Source: Metridium senile (Eukaryota; Cnidaria; Anthozoa; Actiniaria; Metridiidae). Taken from it: DNA of 64,000 bases. Below are positions 23,376 through 36,021 of the stretch, in pieces. Below the pieces are notes generated by a model. That model ran no database searches, was not told the origin of the DNA, and was given only the letters and a program-made list of their open reading frames with translations. Location: assembly GCA_949775045.1 (NCBI GenBank), contig OX459100.1, positions 4,055,936 through 4,119,935 of the forward strand, given 5' to 3'. Numbering within the stretch: the stretch's first letter is position 1; each line of letters begins with the position of its first letter. A program made the translations under genes and the position numbers.

Positions 23376-24432
23376 GTTTGGACATGCGATGGCGTTCTAA
23401 AGTAGCAGTAATTAAGTTTCTGACGCCAGAAAATAATCAAAACTCAAGTGGAATCACAAGCGTAGGGGCTACTTACAAAGTGCTGCAATAATAAGCTAGA
23501 CGAACGAAAAGCCATCTGCAATTTGTTTTTTACAACACAAAAATAATTTATTTTTCAAAAAATTGAATGCCGTGTGACGAATGTGTTACGCATCTTTTAA
23601 CTGTCAAAAAGCCGCTATTCTATTGGTCCGTCCCTAATCATTTTAAACTAAAAGTTGCTTTTTCTCGATAAAGAAAATTTCCGATATATGCCAAATTCAA
23701 CTAAGTCCAGGTACACTATTAATAAGGCTATAAAAGCAAAACTCGGCTTTTGAACTGAAAAACTATTCATCTCAAAAAATGTACCTGGATTTGTTGATAT
23801 TTTTCGTATTTCGCGAGATATCGATTATTATTCACAACAGTACAATAAGATTACTTGTCTCCAACTTTGAAAATCGATACAAAATTAAAGAAGCGATCAA
23901 AAACAAAACACAGACACATTTTTGTAGATTCACGTCTCCTTGATGAGATGAAGCAAAAATCTGGCGCCTAGACTTAAATCCGTGTACTTTAATCTCGTTA
24001 TTTCACGACAGCCAATTTTCAAAGATGACTTTATTTCTCAAAAATGAAACATTTTTTGTCAAAATAAATACTATTTTCGTATTCTTTGTGAGATAACCTT
24101 TCAGGAAATGTATATTTTGTTATACTTTTAACGGAAATCAAGCGCGACAGTAGCCTTCGTAAGCAGACGCTTATTAGCGCTCGAAACGTCTCCCGCCAAC
24201 AAGGGTCTGCGCGCCGAGAGCAGAAATTCCATACTGATGACGTTTGAAAGTGACACCTCATTTGCAATCACGCAATACACGAGTTAGCAACAGCAACGCC
24301 GATAAACATGAGAAACTAGGTATGGCGATGCCGTTTTTGAAGTTTCTTCTATATTCTCTATTAATTAATCACTCACTGAAAGCCAGTTAAATGCTTTATT
24401 TAGCTTTTCTAATGGAAAAGGTGCATTCGTTA

Positions 24433-24880
24433 AGGCCCGTTCACACGAGCGATTTTTGCGGCGATTTGAGGTGCGATTTTTACAGCGATTTTACGGCGAT
24501 GTAAACGCGCGTGTGAACAACCGGCGATTTTACTGTTGCTTTTCAGCTTTTCAGTATAAACTTTTGCTACAAGTTTCTGCGAGTTTTATGAAAAAATGAT
24601 CATTTTTGATCTTCCTCATCTTTCCATGACGGAAAGTAGCTACACATTTCCTATTGGGGGACTCCTAGTTCTAATTTTCACAGTTTTCTGAAATAAATCG
24701 CAGCTGAATCGCGGTCAAATTTGAACATGTTCAAAACACCTGCGATATCGCGGCGACGTGAATTTCCAAAATCGCAGTAAAATCGCCGGTTGTTCACACG
24801 CGCGAATTATCATCGACGTAAAAATCGCCACGAAAATCGCACCTCAAATCGCTGCAAAAATCGCTCGTGTGAACGGGCCT
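24433..24880. mobile_element. 448-bp MITE flanked by TTA (PIF/Harbinger-type)
   Basis: Long inverted termini begin AGGCCCGTTCACACGAGCGA at the left and are complemented at the right. TTA on both sides (24430-24432 and 24881-24883) fits the 3-bp target duplication of PIF/Harbinger elements. No transposase is encoded. Its two plus-strand frames are repeat translation. Confidence 0.75.
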
Positions 24881-24950
24881 TTAGCCAGCCAACTGGCACA
24901 GTACAGGCAAGTCAATTATTTTTCAGCTTGCTCCTCTCATTGAAATGTAG

Positions 24951-25088
24951 ATGGCTTCGAACGTCTCGAGCGATTTGTGGAAGGAAGATGCGATTATTAT
25001 CGTCGTTTCTCCGCTGCTAGCTATCATGAAAGACCAAGTGAATTATCTTCAGAGCGTATATCGGAGACGAATAAAAGCAAAAATATGA
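24951..25088 (+). pseudogene. RecQ-like helicase fragment (motif Ia)
   Basis: A 45-codon frame holds IIIVVSPLLAIMKDQVNYL, close to RecQ-family motif Ia (SPLxxLMxDQV). The Walker A motif that should precede it and all downstream motifs are absent. It is probably a transposed or retro-derived scrap. Confidence 0.45.
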
Positions 25089-25094
25089 CAACAT

Positions 25095-25445
25095 TGACTT
25101 ATCGAACCGCCGGCGAAAGTAATTCTAGTCCTTCTCAAATCTCGACATTAGATTGCAATAATTCGCTTTAATGTCTCATTTTCGTCTTTAATGTGCTCTA
25201 TTAAACCATTATTTTTGAATAAATATAACTACAGAAGTGTTGTTTGAGTTTATTGAAGATTTTAGTACAAATACCGAAAGCACTCTTGTGTAGTTAAGTC
25301 GGCAAAAGTTCTACGGCGTTTGAATCCTTCTCAAATCTCAACAGGAGATTGTGATAATTCGCTTCAATGTCTCATTGTTGTCTTTAATATGCTCTATGAA
25401 ACCATCATCTTTGAAAAAATATAACTATAGAAGTTTTGTTTGAGT
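25095..25445. repeat. two-copy tandem duplication (~200 bp)
   Basis: The block with TCCTTCTCAAATCTC, GTCTCATT and GTCTTTAATRTGCTCTAT occurs twice (about 25125-25250 and 25325-25445) with several substitutions. Nothing coding is seen. Confidence 0.7.
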
Positions 25446-25620
25446 TTAGATTTCAGTCAAAGTAGCGAAACCACTCTTGATAAGCAAATGAGGTGTCAAT
25501 CATGTATTACCTTGCGTTTACAGAATAGATCACATAAATATGACAGTGCAAGCCCGTTCATACACTTAAACGATATAATAGAGTCTCTATATAACAGATG
25601 TTCCTTTACAGGCAGCCAAC

Positions 25621-26695
25621 CTAAATCACGAAGAGCAGGTGTAATGTGCTCAAATTTCCTAGTATTTGTAATTTTCTACAAGCAAAATTCTGTACACCTT
25701 GAAGTTTCTTAATGTTAGTAATTGAAGTGTTGGACCAAACTGACGAACAGTAGTACAACTTGCTTAGTACTAAAGCAGAAATTATTAAATGAAGTGTGTC
25801 TTTATAAAAGCTATCTTTGACCCTGTTAAAATGATCTGACAAAGTTTGGACATGCATGAAGATGTCAGTACATTTATATGATTGTCATATGTCAAATTGC
25901 TGTCCAATGTTATCCCAAGGTCTTTTGCGCTTGAAACAGGTGTAATTTCTTCTCCTAAGAAAGACAGAGACATTTCCTCGGGGAGTCTTCGTAACAGTTG
26001 ACGCGTACCAACCAAAAGGAACTTGGTCTTCTTTGCATTTATGAGTAATTGATTTTTGCAACACCAAGCCGCCACATGCTGAAGATCTTCCTCAGGTTTG
26101 TGTTGGGCAGTTACTACATCTTTTATCGGAAAAGATAAAAGAACCTATGAGTCGTCGACATAGTACTCAATGTTGCATACTTTCGGTACAGATGGAAGAT
26201 CGTTTATATATATGCTGAATAGGCGCGGTGATAAAATTGCTCCCTGTGGCACACCATGAGTGATGGGAAGAGGTGTAGATACCGATGAGCCGATACGGAC
26301 CATTTGCTTTCTTTCAGTTAGGTAGCTTTTAAACCAATTAACCGCATTACAAGAGACACCAATACAGCTTAACTTTTGAAGCAAGATTGAATGGCTTATA
26401 CTGTCAAAAGCCTTTGAAAGATCTAATAGAATAAGTGCAGACAGTTTCTTATTATCCATTGCATCCAATAAAGTGTCATTTACTAAGATGTTTAGGGTTT
26501 CAGTAGAATGATGTTTCCTATTTCCCCTTTGATGAGAGTTAAGATGGTCATTACGGTGCAGATACGAGCTAAACTGTTGGAGTGCTATCCGTTCACATAT
26601 CTTTGAGGCAGCAACGAGAAGAGAGAGAGAACGATTGTTCGATGCCACTTCATGATCTCCTTCTTTCAATAGTGGTATTCAGTACCAGTCGTCAA
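25621..26695 (-). pseudogene. CR1/L2-like non-LTR reverse transcriptase (broken)
   Basis: Three minus-strand frames in order give one RT. In 26145-26669 there is LLDLSKAFDSI (motif A), GVPQGAILSPRLFSIYINDL (motif B) and YYVDDS, a variant of the usual YADDS (motif C). In 25785-26075 there is the KKTKFLLVG and AKDLGITLDSNL region. In 25621-25857 there is the YYCSSVWSNT and KKLQGVQNFAC tail. Frameshifts separate the pieces and the endonuclease is missing, so it is a 5'-truncated dead copy. A 5'-truncated insertion is typical of target-primed retrotransposition. Confidence 0.85.
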
Positions 26696-26699
26696 AAGT

Positions 26700-27240
26700 A
26701 AGAGTATACGGCTACGTTTACAAAAGAACATCCGCTTAGGGCTTCCGTTCGCACGGGACCGCGCTAAACATGCAATAATTTGGACGCCTAACCGGTCAAA
26801 ACGAAAATATTGTAATGATCGGTTCCGTGTGAACAGCGTGTCCATGTCGATCTTTTGACCGATGAAAACTTCGTCCGGTCCCGAGTAAACCTAGCCTAAA
26901 TAAAGCAGAAATTCAGAGCTACAACACAAAAATAACAAGCCATAATTTGTAAATTGATGCGAGGAAACTAGTGAATTATTTATCGTGATACAGTAAGTCA
27001 AAGCATGCATGGTTATAATAATGTTTGTAACAGAACCTTAGAGTGTAATAGCTAGCGACTTCTTTTCAAAAGAACCATTCAACCATACGAAAGAATTTTA
27101 GAATTGTTAACAGATAGAATCAAATAGAAAACTCAGTAAATGATGAAATGAGTCTGCAGTAGAGCGTATTCGTATAACCCACTTTTAAAATGCAAATGAG
27201 GATATGTGTAACGTAATTAAAACAATATGGTAATTAGGTG
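26700..27240. other. gene-free stretch
   Basis: AT-rich sequence with no supported gene. A GTTCGCACGGGACCG...TTCCGTGTGAACAGCGTG pair near 26748-26845 resembles a decayed MITE terminus. Confidence 0.4.
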
Positions 27241-27303
27241 TGCGTGTTTTTTAAAAAAAAATACTTTTATTACAAACAAATATACTTGTTACAATACAAC
27301 CAA

Positions 27304-27431
27304 CACATTATTTACAACTTTATGAGTAGCACACTAGATGTGTCACTCTAGATGACGTTTTGATACTAATATTATTTACAACTTTATGAGTAGCACACTA
27401 GATGTGTCACTCTAGATGACGTTTTGATACT
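27304..27431. repeat. 62-bp direct repeat, two copies
   Basis: ATTATTTACAACTTTATGAG and the following sequence to GATACTA is repeated perfectly or nearly so head to tail, a recent tandem duplication in the L1-like element's 3' region. Confidence 0.85.
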
Positions 27432-27779
27432 ATTTACAGGTTGTTCACTGAGTTGTTATTTCTAATGATTTTTGAAAGTGATCAGTAAGAGTACATATAT
27501 ATTTTTACAGACGTCACAGGCTATTCAACATCTACTTCACAAACTATTCAACATCTACAACAACGATGGACTTTTTACTAAATTGAGTGAAGACTTGTTA
27601 ATATTTTTTCATATTTTTTGAAGTGTGTATCTAATTTTCCATTATTTTTTGCTATTACATACTCAATGCTTTCATATTCCTGTAGTTTTGTTTGGAAGTT
27701 TATCCATTTTGGGACAATTCCTTTTGTTCGTTAAAAGTATAATAAAAATTTATAAAGCAAAAAAAGAATTTAATTTATA

Positions 27780-28470
27780 GTTTCTTTATCACTGCCTAAT
27801 ATAACATTTGTTAAATTTAGATCTGGAAGTTTTATACCTTTTGTTTGTAACCAATTTTTTATCTCAATGTAAAAGAAAAAGTGACATTCCACAAAAAGAT
27901 GTTCCATTGCATGTTTCATTTGTAGTTTGACAAAAACTACAATTTGGAGAATCTATTAATCTAAATCTATAAAGGTCTTTCTTGAGAAAAAGGCAATTAT
28001 TCAAAATTTTGTATTGGAAAGCTCGCAACTTTTAAGTTGCGATATTAAAATATCGTTAGTAACAAGATACACTCTTTGATAGACTTCTGGCCACTCAATG
28101 TCTGGAATACCCAATTTATTTGAAATATATTCTTGGGATGTTGGGTTCCTAAATTTCATTTTAATTATTTTCCAATAAACCATTTTAGTTTTCACTTTAG
28201 CAAAAGGGATATATTAATCACTTGATATTTTTATACTTTTCATTATTATTTGAGAGTGAGGTAGAGGCTCCAAACTCTGCGTGTTTTTAAGTGTTCTTTT
28301 CCAGACCATTGGCAATGCTGTTATTAAACTTCTCCATGTAAAATAATCAGATTCACACCATTTTCCTTTTTCTTTGACACTCTCCCATTTCGGGCCGTCT
28401 GTGCAATCCCAGATGTCCTGTATGTCCTTGTGATGTAGTCACTGAGCATGTCCAGCTCTCGTTTTACTTT
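27780..28470 (-). pseudogene. L1/Tx1-like ORF2, C-terminal region
   Basis: Reading the minus strand from about 28450, the frames carry DIWDCTDGPKWE, FTWRSLITALPMVW, a WPEVYQRVYLVTND stretch (28001-28195), then FQYKILNN and a Cys/His stretch with CSFCQ like the zf-RVT domain downstream of L1/Tx1-type RTs. Several frameshifts are present. It directly follows endonuclease-end sequence, so the RT catalytic core has been deleted. Confidence 0.65.
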
Positions 28471-28539
28471 TTCATAATCCTTGAGAAGCTTGTCGTTTGA
28501 ATACCAGTTTTCTGTTTGTTCTATTTCTTTTATTTTATC

Positions 28540-29004
28540 TTCATAAATTATTGATTTTCCAAAATGCTGGTCCTTTAGTATATTTTGGGAGAGACCTTAA
28601 CTTAAGAGTTATAGCCGAGTGGTCTGTGGCTGGTGTTGGAATAATTCGGTATCATGGACTAGTGGTTGCATTGAGTCTGATATATAGAAGTAGTCAAGTC
28701 GTCTAAATGAGGTCTCATTGTTAGTTGAGACCCTTTCTTGTCCCTTTCCGATCCATGTAAAACGAATTGAATCAGGGTTTCTTATTCGCCAAATGTCACA
28801 TAAGTGTAATTCCTCTGTCAGAATATGCAGTTGCTCAATAGATCCTACTTTTAATTTTGGATTTCCTCCTGAGGCTTCCATTTTTTTACTTTGTATAAAA
28901 TTAAAGTCTCCTCCCCATATAATCGACGTGTCGATTGGTGCATCAACTTCTTCAATGAAGCAATAAACGAGCGATTTCCGTGGTTTATCGGTGTAATAAA
29001 CCAC
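28540..29004 (-). pseudogene. L1/Tx1-like ORF2, endonuclease C-terminal half
   Basis: The frame includes IIWGGDFNFIQSKKMEASGG, DIWRIRNPDSIRFTWIG and FRRLDYFYISDS, the DFN, TW and RLDY signatures of APE-type endonucleases. The first residues (VYYTDKPRK) are encoded by the end of the MITE that interrupts the gene, so the true domain resumes near IEEVDAP. Confidence 0.8.
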
Positions 29005-30290
29005 GCGGGATGTTGGGAGAACACGAAAAAAGGCCTAAGAAAATCTCGAGCCTCTGTTATAAGCACAAATGTACAAATCTTTCACAACTTTCACAACTAC
29101 AAAATTATATTCTGCAGGTTATGTTTTCATGAAAATATTACATTCTTTTTAATTTTTTTGGGAGAATATGGTAAATACACGGTGGAGAATGCCTCAAATC
29201 AAAGCTCTATGGATCAATGTAGCTTGCAAGTTAAAGAAACGATCGAGTTTGTTGTCAATAACATGTTTGTTGGCCGGTTCTTGTTGGGAAATCCCCGATG
29301 ATTTTGGTCGTAATAATGAAGGATTTATTGACTAACAAACAAATCTAGACATCGTTTAACCTCGAGCAGATGATATTTACTCACTACTGACATCGACATT
29401 ATGTGGCTGGTTTGAGTTGAGGATTGCTTGGACATTTTTCAATCAAGTTAGATTCACCGCTAAATTCGGACGAACAGAAATCGCCATGATAGTCAGGTAA
29501 TCCTGCTTTGAACAAAAAAAGATGTATTCGCCGTTGGTCAGTTATTAAATAAATGCATTGATGAATACTTAAGATATTGACTATAGTTATATCGTAAAGC
29601 ATCTGTTTTTGCAAGCTTATTTATTCAAGTGGATAATTTGTGTGCTAAACTTTGTCCGTTGGATGCCGTGTCATTCGCTTGGTTTGCATTGTGAAATGCA
29701 AATAACTTCACTTTCTTCACTGAACAGATATCTTACTTTATCCTTTCAATTGACATCAATAACCTAATTAGGCTGCTTTTTTGTACATTTTTCTTGCTGT
29801 TTTGTAACGTCTACGAGTATCTTATGCCTCCAGCGTAGCGTATTAAATGTACTCTTTCTTTTTAATTCAAAAACAAAACTGTCAAATATAAACTTTTTTG
29901 ATCTTTTTTCGCTCTTATTCAACAATAAAAGTGACTTTTAGAACTACCTGTTCTGTTTATGTGATGCATTGAGTGTTTTTGTTGTTTTTAATTTGTTTAT
30001 ATCAGCTTTTTAACAAAAAGAAAATATTTACTCGACATTTTGAACGCCATTTTTCAAAAGTGAACAGGGAGCAAACAACAACTTTTTCGCTGTTCCTTCG
30101 AAACTCTCAAAACCGTGGTTTATCGGTGTAATAAACCACGGTTTTGGACCAATCAGAGCGCGCGTTATAATCAAACTATATTATAATTGTTTGATAAATC
30201 AACTTAAGGAATTCAATTTGACTATACTCATCGTTCGGAAAGTACGAATTTACTAACAAACAGCTATTTCTTTGAATCTTGCATAAAAAT
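28978..30290. mobile_element. MITE-type insertion splitting the L1-like endonuclease
   Basis: CCGTGGTTTATCGGTGTAAT occurs near both ends (28979 and 30114), with an adjacent ACCAATCAGAGCGCGCG terminus. ACGCGGGATGTTGGGAGAAC is shared with the palindrome at 54467-54618. The inside (29010-30100) has no domain-bearing frame. Exact ends are uncertain by tens of bases. Confidence 0.6.
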
Positions 30291-30293
30291 TAT

Positions 30294-30578
30294 TTAACGA
30301 CCATCGTCTATTGTTAGTGAAATAATTTTGTGTTCTAATTTTTCTCCAAAAAGGATGACCACCCCTCTACTATGTGTAGATCCATGAGAAAACCTCACAG
30401 CACCCCTAAAACAATGTTTCCATTTATCTTCACTCTCTAAATTACTATGCGTTTCTTGTAAAAATGTAATTCCTAAGTTACCTCCATGCTTTGCTAGCCA
30501 ATTAAACATCTTTTTCTTCTTTTTGAAATCTTGCATTCCACGAACATTGAGTGAAATTAAATCTACATTCAAGTCCAT
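30294..30578 (-). pseudogene. L1/Tx1-like ORF2, endonuclease N-terminal half
   Basis: Starts MDLNVDLISLNVRGMQDFKK and contains ITFLQETHSNLESEDKW and FSHGSTHSRGVVILF, the NVRG, QETH and SRGV signatures of APE-type endonucleases. It is cut off after DDGR by the insertion at 28978-30290. Confidence 0.85.
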
Positions 30579-30821
30579 TCTTTAGATAAGAATATCAGTT
30601 GCTTAACGATCCAGAAAGTCCAAATCACTGACATCAAATAACAATCAAACGTACATTTAACAAACAAGACACTAACAATATATATACCACGTTAAACAAT
30701 ACATTGAAAAGGATTACGCCCACTACCGTGCGCTTTCCACTAAACAATACTCCACAAAAGCACATTAATTAATATCCCGGTTTCCAAAAACCCCTCCCTC
30801 ATATTTTTACCATAAGTATTA

Positions 30822-31682
30822 TTATAAGATTGGTTTCAGAGATAATTTGGATTGCAGAGCTAAGTTAATTATTTGGAATGAATTAAAGTTTTTTAGAGTC
30901 ACTGAATACTTTTCTGATACATAAAGTTCCTCTAAGTCTAATTCTTGGTTGACCCTATAGGCCTTCTCGTCTTCTTCTCTACAAAAAAATTTACCATCGA
31001 TGGTCCATGTGCTGTACCACTTGTACATTTTGGCCTTTTTACGTACCTCTGCATATAGCATTCTTCTTTGTTTAGTTAGATTTTCGTTGATGTATACTTT
31101 CTGTGCTCCGTTCAGATTACTGTTATTTCCTTTGTAGTTCTTCATTTTCCAGCTGAACCCGTACATGGTTTTCTTGCCATCGTAGGTTTTGAATTTGACG
31201 ATTATCGGCCTTGGCTTTAATTTGGATGGTAATCTGTAGACTATGTCAATGTCGCTCGAATCGACTTCTTCCTCTAATCCAGCAATTTTCGCCAATTCTT
31301 CCACTACACACTCTAAATCTTCGTCTTCTTTTTCAGGAATTTCATGAATTTCAATATTATATTTTCTTTGATATTGATGTATTTCGTCTTGCGTATATTC
31401 CAGTGTAGATACTCTATGGTTTAGTGTCAGTATAGTTTCTTCTTGATTTTTGCACGTGGTTTAGAAGGCTCTCGTTCTCCTTCTTCAAATCTCAGATGTC
31501 TTCTGACTGATAGTTCATTGACGTTTTGATTTCTTCATATTCTTTTCTTCTTACCTCGTTCTCCTGTCTCACTAATTTAACTTCTTGTTAAAGTTCCATC
31601 AATGTTTTGTAGATTAGAGCTAATGTTGGGTCTTCTTCGTCGTTGTTGTCGCTCGTAGTTCGGATAACTTCTTCGTCCATTT
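30822..31682 (-). pseudogene. L1-like ORF1 (RNA-binding) remnant
   Basis: An ATG near 31682 begins MDEEVIRTTSDNNDEEDPT, followed by a coiled-coil-like, charged stretch broken by stops. The open 30822-31304 part has DIDIVYRLPSKLKPRPIIVK and VYINENLTKQRRMLYAEVRK, typical of the RRM and C-terminal domains of L1-type ORF1 proteins. It lies just upstream of ORF2, as in an L1/Tx1 element. Confidence 0.7.
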
Positions 31683-32399
31683 TTAAATTCTTATCGTTCG
31701 GTGACAACGAAGAAGCCGACGAGGTCGAAGAAATTGCTTCTCGTAGTCTTTTACTGCTCATATATGACTTTATAATTGTTTGTAGCTACTCTTCTACTTC
31801 CATTTTTCAGTTTAGGGGTTTGAAATTACCGAGGACGAGGAGCTCCTTCAAGCACATCCGTTCACCATGACCGCTCATTGCGTGTGTGTTATAAAATGCT
31901 TCAGTGAGTTGCGCTCTCGGCTTCAAATAATCAAAACAAAACATGATTGACAACGAAAACGTTTATAGATTTACTCGAAACCACTTTTATCAATGTTTTC
32001 CACAGTGGCTTGTGACTCAAAGAAAAAAATGAAAGCAAATAGCTACACGCACGCCTCATTAACATGTTATTTTACACATATTCTCATCTGCATTTTAAAA
32101 GTGGGTTATACGAATACGTAGATAATGTCTCACAGATTTATATAACAGTCCGGGAAAGTGATCATATTTGCGCACTTGAATACGTCAGATGTAACCATAC
32201 CGCTCGGCCAATAGGATTTGAGGATTCTTGTTTCCATGGAAACTCGGTGACCAGACCTGAAGATAGAGCAGAATGGCGGACAACTGTATCGAAAGGCGGA
32301 AGAAGTATTAGGCGTTATTTCTCTATCAAAAAACAGTCAAACAAAGCTTTTATCATAGTAGATCGACAGAAAGTTTCAAGATATTATAGTTCTTCATAA

Positions 32400-33450
32400 C
32401 TACAGCTAATGGACAGGCTAAATAATTTTTTTTATAGGCACGTTCCTGCCGGATAAAACGAGGGCATTGTTATGTTAGCCTGCTGTGTAGAATAATCGGA
32501 AATGCTTAAAAAATACCCGCTCTATGGAAGACATTTCAGAGTTGGCTTGCAACAGTAATATCTGTAGTCTGGAAATTCTAAAACGCCTGTCTTAATTTCG
32601 CCACTGAACCACTCCATGGAACATATATCGTACTTTCATGTTAACATATTACGGAGTTTTTAAAAACATAACAAACACTATCTGCATTAGTTTTCACAGT
32701 CATGTAGAAGTTATAATAATTTAAACACATTATAGCAACCAATTAAATCATTTAATAAGTTATATCATTTATATATTTGATTTGTAACTTCACAATAATA
32801 TAGTGTAACAAGAGTAAAAATATATATACGATATTATAAACGAGAGAGCATGATTGTATAGAATAGTAATAGACAGCTAGTACATGTACAAGTGCTAATT
32901 GTAGATCCAATTAAGTCAATAATTTTCCTTTCTATTAATTTCTGGATAGAGTGATTTACATCAGAAAACGAATCGGAAAACAGAAACAAAAGAGAAATAA
33001 AAGAGTTTCAAATCTTGAAGGCAGCAATGTGTTTAAAACTGGACATCAATTTCCAATCGAATCATTACATTTTAAATCGTCAACTTTATTCAATAAAGCA
33101 TTTTCATCGGAACTTTTGTTGCTGAGCTGGTGACTGTATTTACAAATGACTTAAAGGTTTTATGCAAGTAAAGTCCATCAGTAATCTTGTGAAAATGTTT
33201 CCCTCATATACAACGCTGCTCAGAAAGAGTGCCAAAACAAGTTAAAGTGCATTCAGTAAAAGCACAGTAAAAGACAATCGATACTTAAATTGTTCAATTT
33301 CGTTTTATTTTCGCTATCGTTCTTACACACATCGTTACTTAACACTTAAAACTATTCAAAATGCTATAATTAATATGGAACAAAGTCCCACTAGAGATAC
33401 AAAAAGCACCATCTGTAGACGCGTACGTTTTCAAAAATAATTTAAAAACT
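32400..33450. other. gene-free stretch inside the 4.6-kb element
   Basis: AT-rich. Short frames only, with no motif recognised. Confidence 0.4.
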
Positions 33451-33510
33451 CACTTATTTAATTGAACAATGTACGTTTAATGAACAATGTCATAAAATCT
33501 ATTTTTCTGT

Positions 33511-33627
<117 letters not shown>

Positions 33628-33836
33628 TTAATGATTTATAAAGCGCAGGTTCAATAAAAATTATCACCTGCGCTGTAGTGTACAATTATCAATATATATA
33701 AATGAATAAAATGAAAGATTATAACAATGTAATATAAGAAAAGTGTCATTGTTCCAATAGAGTTTGCTACTATTAAAAACCATAAAAAGCAATAATGATA
33801 TTATAATTATAATATTGATAAGTAAAATTAAATAAA

Positions 33837-34745
33837 TTATTTATAATGCTGTTTAAAATAGTAAGTTTTCAAATGTCGCTTAAATTTAGTAATAGTGTCC
33901 AGTTCTCTGATGTTGATGGGCAGGGCATTCCACAGTTTAGGTACCGCCATAAGGAAAGATCTATCGCCAAGTGTAGCCTTTGATTTTATAGATGGTACAG
34001 ACAGTAGTAGTGAGGTACTCGAGCGTAAATTATATCTGTTAGATGGTTTGATTTCAATTAAATCTCTTATATACTCTGGACCAAGACCATGGATAGCTTT
34101 GAATGTAATAACCAGTATTTTAAAGTTCACACGATAACGAATGGGTAACCAGTGCAGTTCACGGAGCAGTGGTGTGATGTGGCAGAATCTTGGTGCCTTG
34201 TAGATCAGTCTCGCAGCGGTGTTCATTACTCTTTGTAGTTTATTTAGTTGACAATCAGGTAGACCATGCAGTAGTAGGGCATTACAACAATCAACCCGGC
34301 TGGTAATAAAAGCATGTACCAGTTGACTTGTGGAATCAATGGACAGATATTTTCTAATTCTTGAGATGTTGTGGAGATGGTAAAAAGCACTGCCACATAT
34401 CTTGCTTATGTGCGAAGACATGGACAGCTGTGAATCAAACCACGCACCCAGGTTACGTACAGATAAGGTAGGTACAACATCAGTCGAGCCAACAGCTATA
34501 CTATCGATGTTCACTTTGTTAAGCTGTTTCTTGGTGCCCAGAAGAAGCAACTCTGTTTTGTCGTCGTTCAACTTTAAGTTGTCTGTCAACATCCACTTCC
34601 TTATGTCAGCTAAGCAATTGGTCATAGAGTTTAAGGCTAGTTCCATACTGGCAGATGAGTCAGGGCTAAACGATACATATAGCTGAGTATCATCAGCATA
34701 GCAGTGCACTTTAGGGAGATGGCGCCTTACAATGGTGAAACGATA
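33837..34745 (-). pseudogene. L2/CR1-like reverse transcriptase, C-terminal part (5'-truncated)
   Basis: The open frame begins in RHLPKVHCYADDTQLYVSF (RT motif C, YADD intact) and runs to the natural stop without breaks. It includes LKLNDDKTELLLLG, VRNLGAWFDSQLSM, KLQRVMNTAARLIY, ELHWLPIRYRVNFKIL and a KLWNALPINIR tail. Motifs A and B and the endonuclease are missing. The intact frame suggests a fairly young 5'-truncated insertion. The start shown in the ATG-like frame is GTG, so it has no native start codon. Confidence 0.9.
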
Positions 34746-34879
34746 TTTGTATTTTCATCAGTGATCATAATTTGTAAAGAACATGAACATAGTAAACAAC
34801 AGTGTTTTAAAATGTACACGAACAAAATAAGAACAATTAAGTTAGTGATAAGGTATTAGTGTATATTATCCAAGAAGTT

Positions 34880-35486
34880 ATTATATATAAGTATAATGAG
34901 CCTGCCCAAGCCTAATACCAGTTCTTACAGGTAAATAAATACCCAAGCAAACAACTGAATCAAACAGGCAGATAACTGTTATATGAAATTAGTATATATG
35001 AGTATAATGAGCCTGCCCAAGCCTAATACCAGTGCTTACAGGTAAATAAATACCCAAGCAAACAACTGAATCAAACAGGCAGATAACTGTTATATGAAAT
35101 ATATATGAGTATAATGAGCCTGCCCAAGCCTAATACCAGTGCTTACAGGTAAATAAATACCCAAGCAAACAACTGAATCAAACAGGCAGATAACTGTTAT
35201 ATGAAATTATTATATATGAGTATAATGAGCCTGCCCCAGCCTAATACCAGTGCTTACAGGTAAATAAATACCCAAGCAAACAACTGAATCAGACAGGCAG
35301 ATAACTATTTTATGAAATTATGATATATAAATATAATGAGCCTGCCCAAGCCTAATACCCAGTGCTCACAGGTAAATAAATACCCAAGCAAACAACTGAA
35401 TCAAACAGGCAGATAACTGTTATATGACATTATTATATATGAGTATAATGAGCCTGCCCCAGCCTAATACCAGTGCTTACAGGTAG
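34880..35486. repeat. 111-bp satellite, about 5.5 copies
   Basis: The anchor ATGAGCCTGCCCMAGCCTAA recurs at about 34896, 35007, 35114, 35225, 35336 and 35448, spacing 107-112 bp. Units share GGTAAATAAATACCCAAGC and AACAGGCAGATAACT. Confidence 0.93.
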
Positions 35487-35706
35487 AGTACTTTATAATA
35501 TTACAATTATAATAAAGCGTATATAACTTATAGATATCGACGTAAAATTATAAAGATCGATCAGGTCGGCTCGATCAGCTCAGCTGCATTGTACACAAGG
35601 ATGAAAATAATAATAATAATATAAGTTCTTTGGACGCATTTAAAGCTCAATGCGTTTACATTATTAAAAAGAAAAAATTATTTAGTAGTTTTAGATTGAG
35701 TGACAG

Positions 35707-36021
35707 TTAAAAGCTTGACGGAATAGGAATGTTTTCAGTATATATATTTCGTTTCAGTTCATTGAACTCAGTAGTCTTTCGTCTTGAAAAAACTGTATTA
35801 ATGGGCCTTGAGCAGTAACTTCTTGATGGAAATTGTCCACCACGACGTCCCCTAGTTTTTCTGAGTATTCCAGCTTGTTTTAGAGCACACCAAACTGTAG
35901 AAGATAGAGGTTTAACAGTATTCACTGTTCCAACATTGCGGGAGATTTGAACGCCTTGAAGTGCTGAAGCCTCCCACCAGAATTGTAGAGATAGGAGCGA
36001 ATCTCTTGAGTATTTAAACAT
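35707..36021 (-). pseudogene. possible non-LTR retroelement ORF, N-terminal fragment
   Basis: The frame has FKYSRDSLLSLQF, then STVWCALKQAGILRKTRG with RRGGQ, a pattern I associate with the start of some invertebrate pol proteins. No endonuclease follows. The element would run in the same direction as the RT at 33837-34745, but the satellite separates them. The assignment is tentative. Confidence 0.4.
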
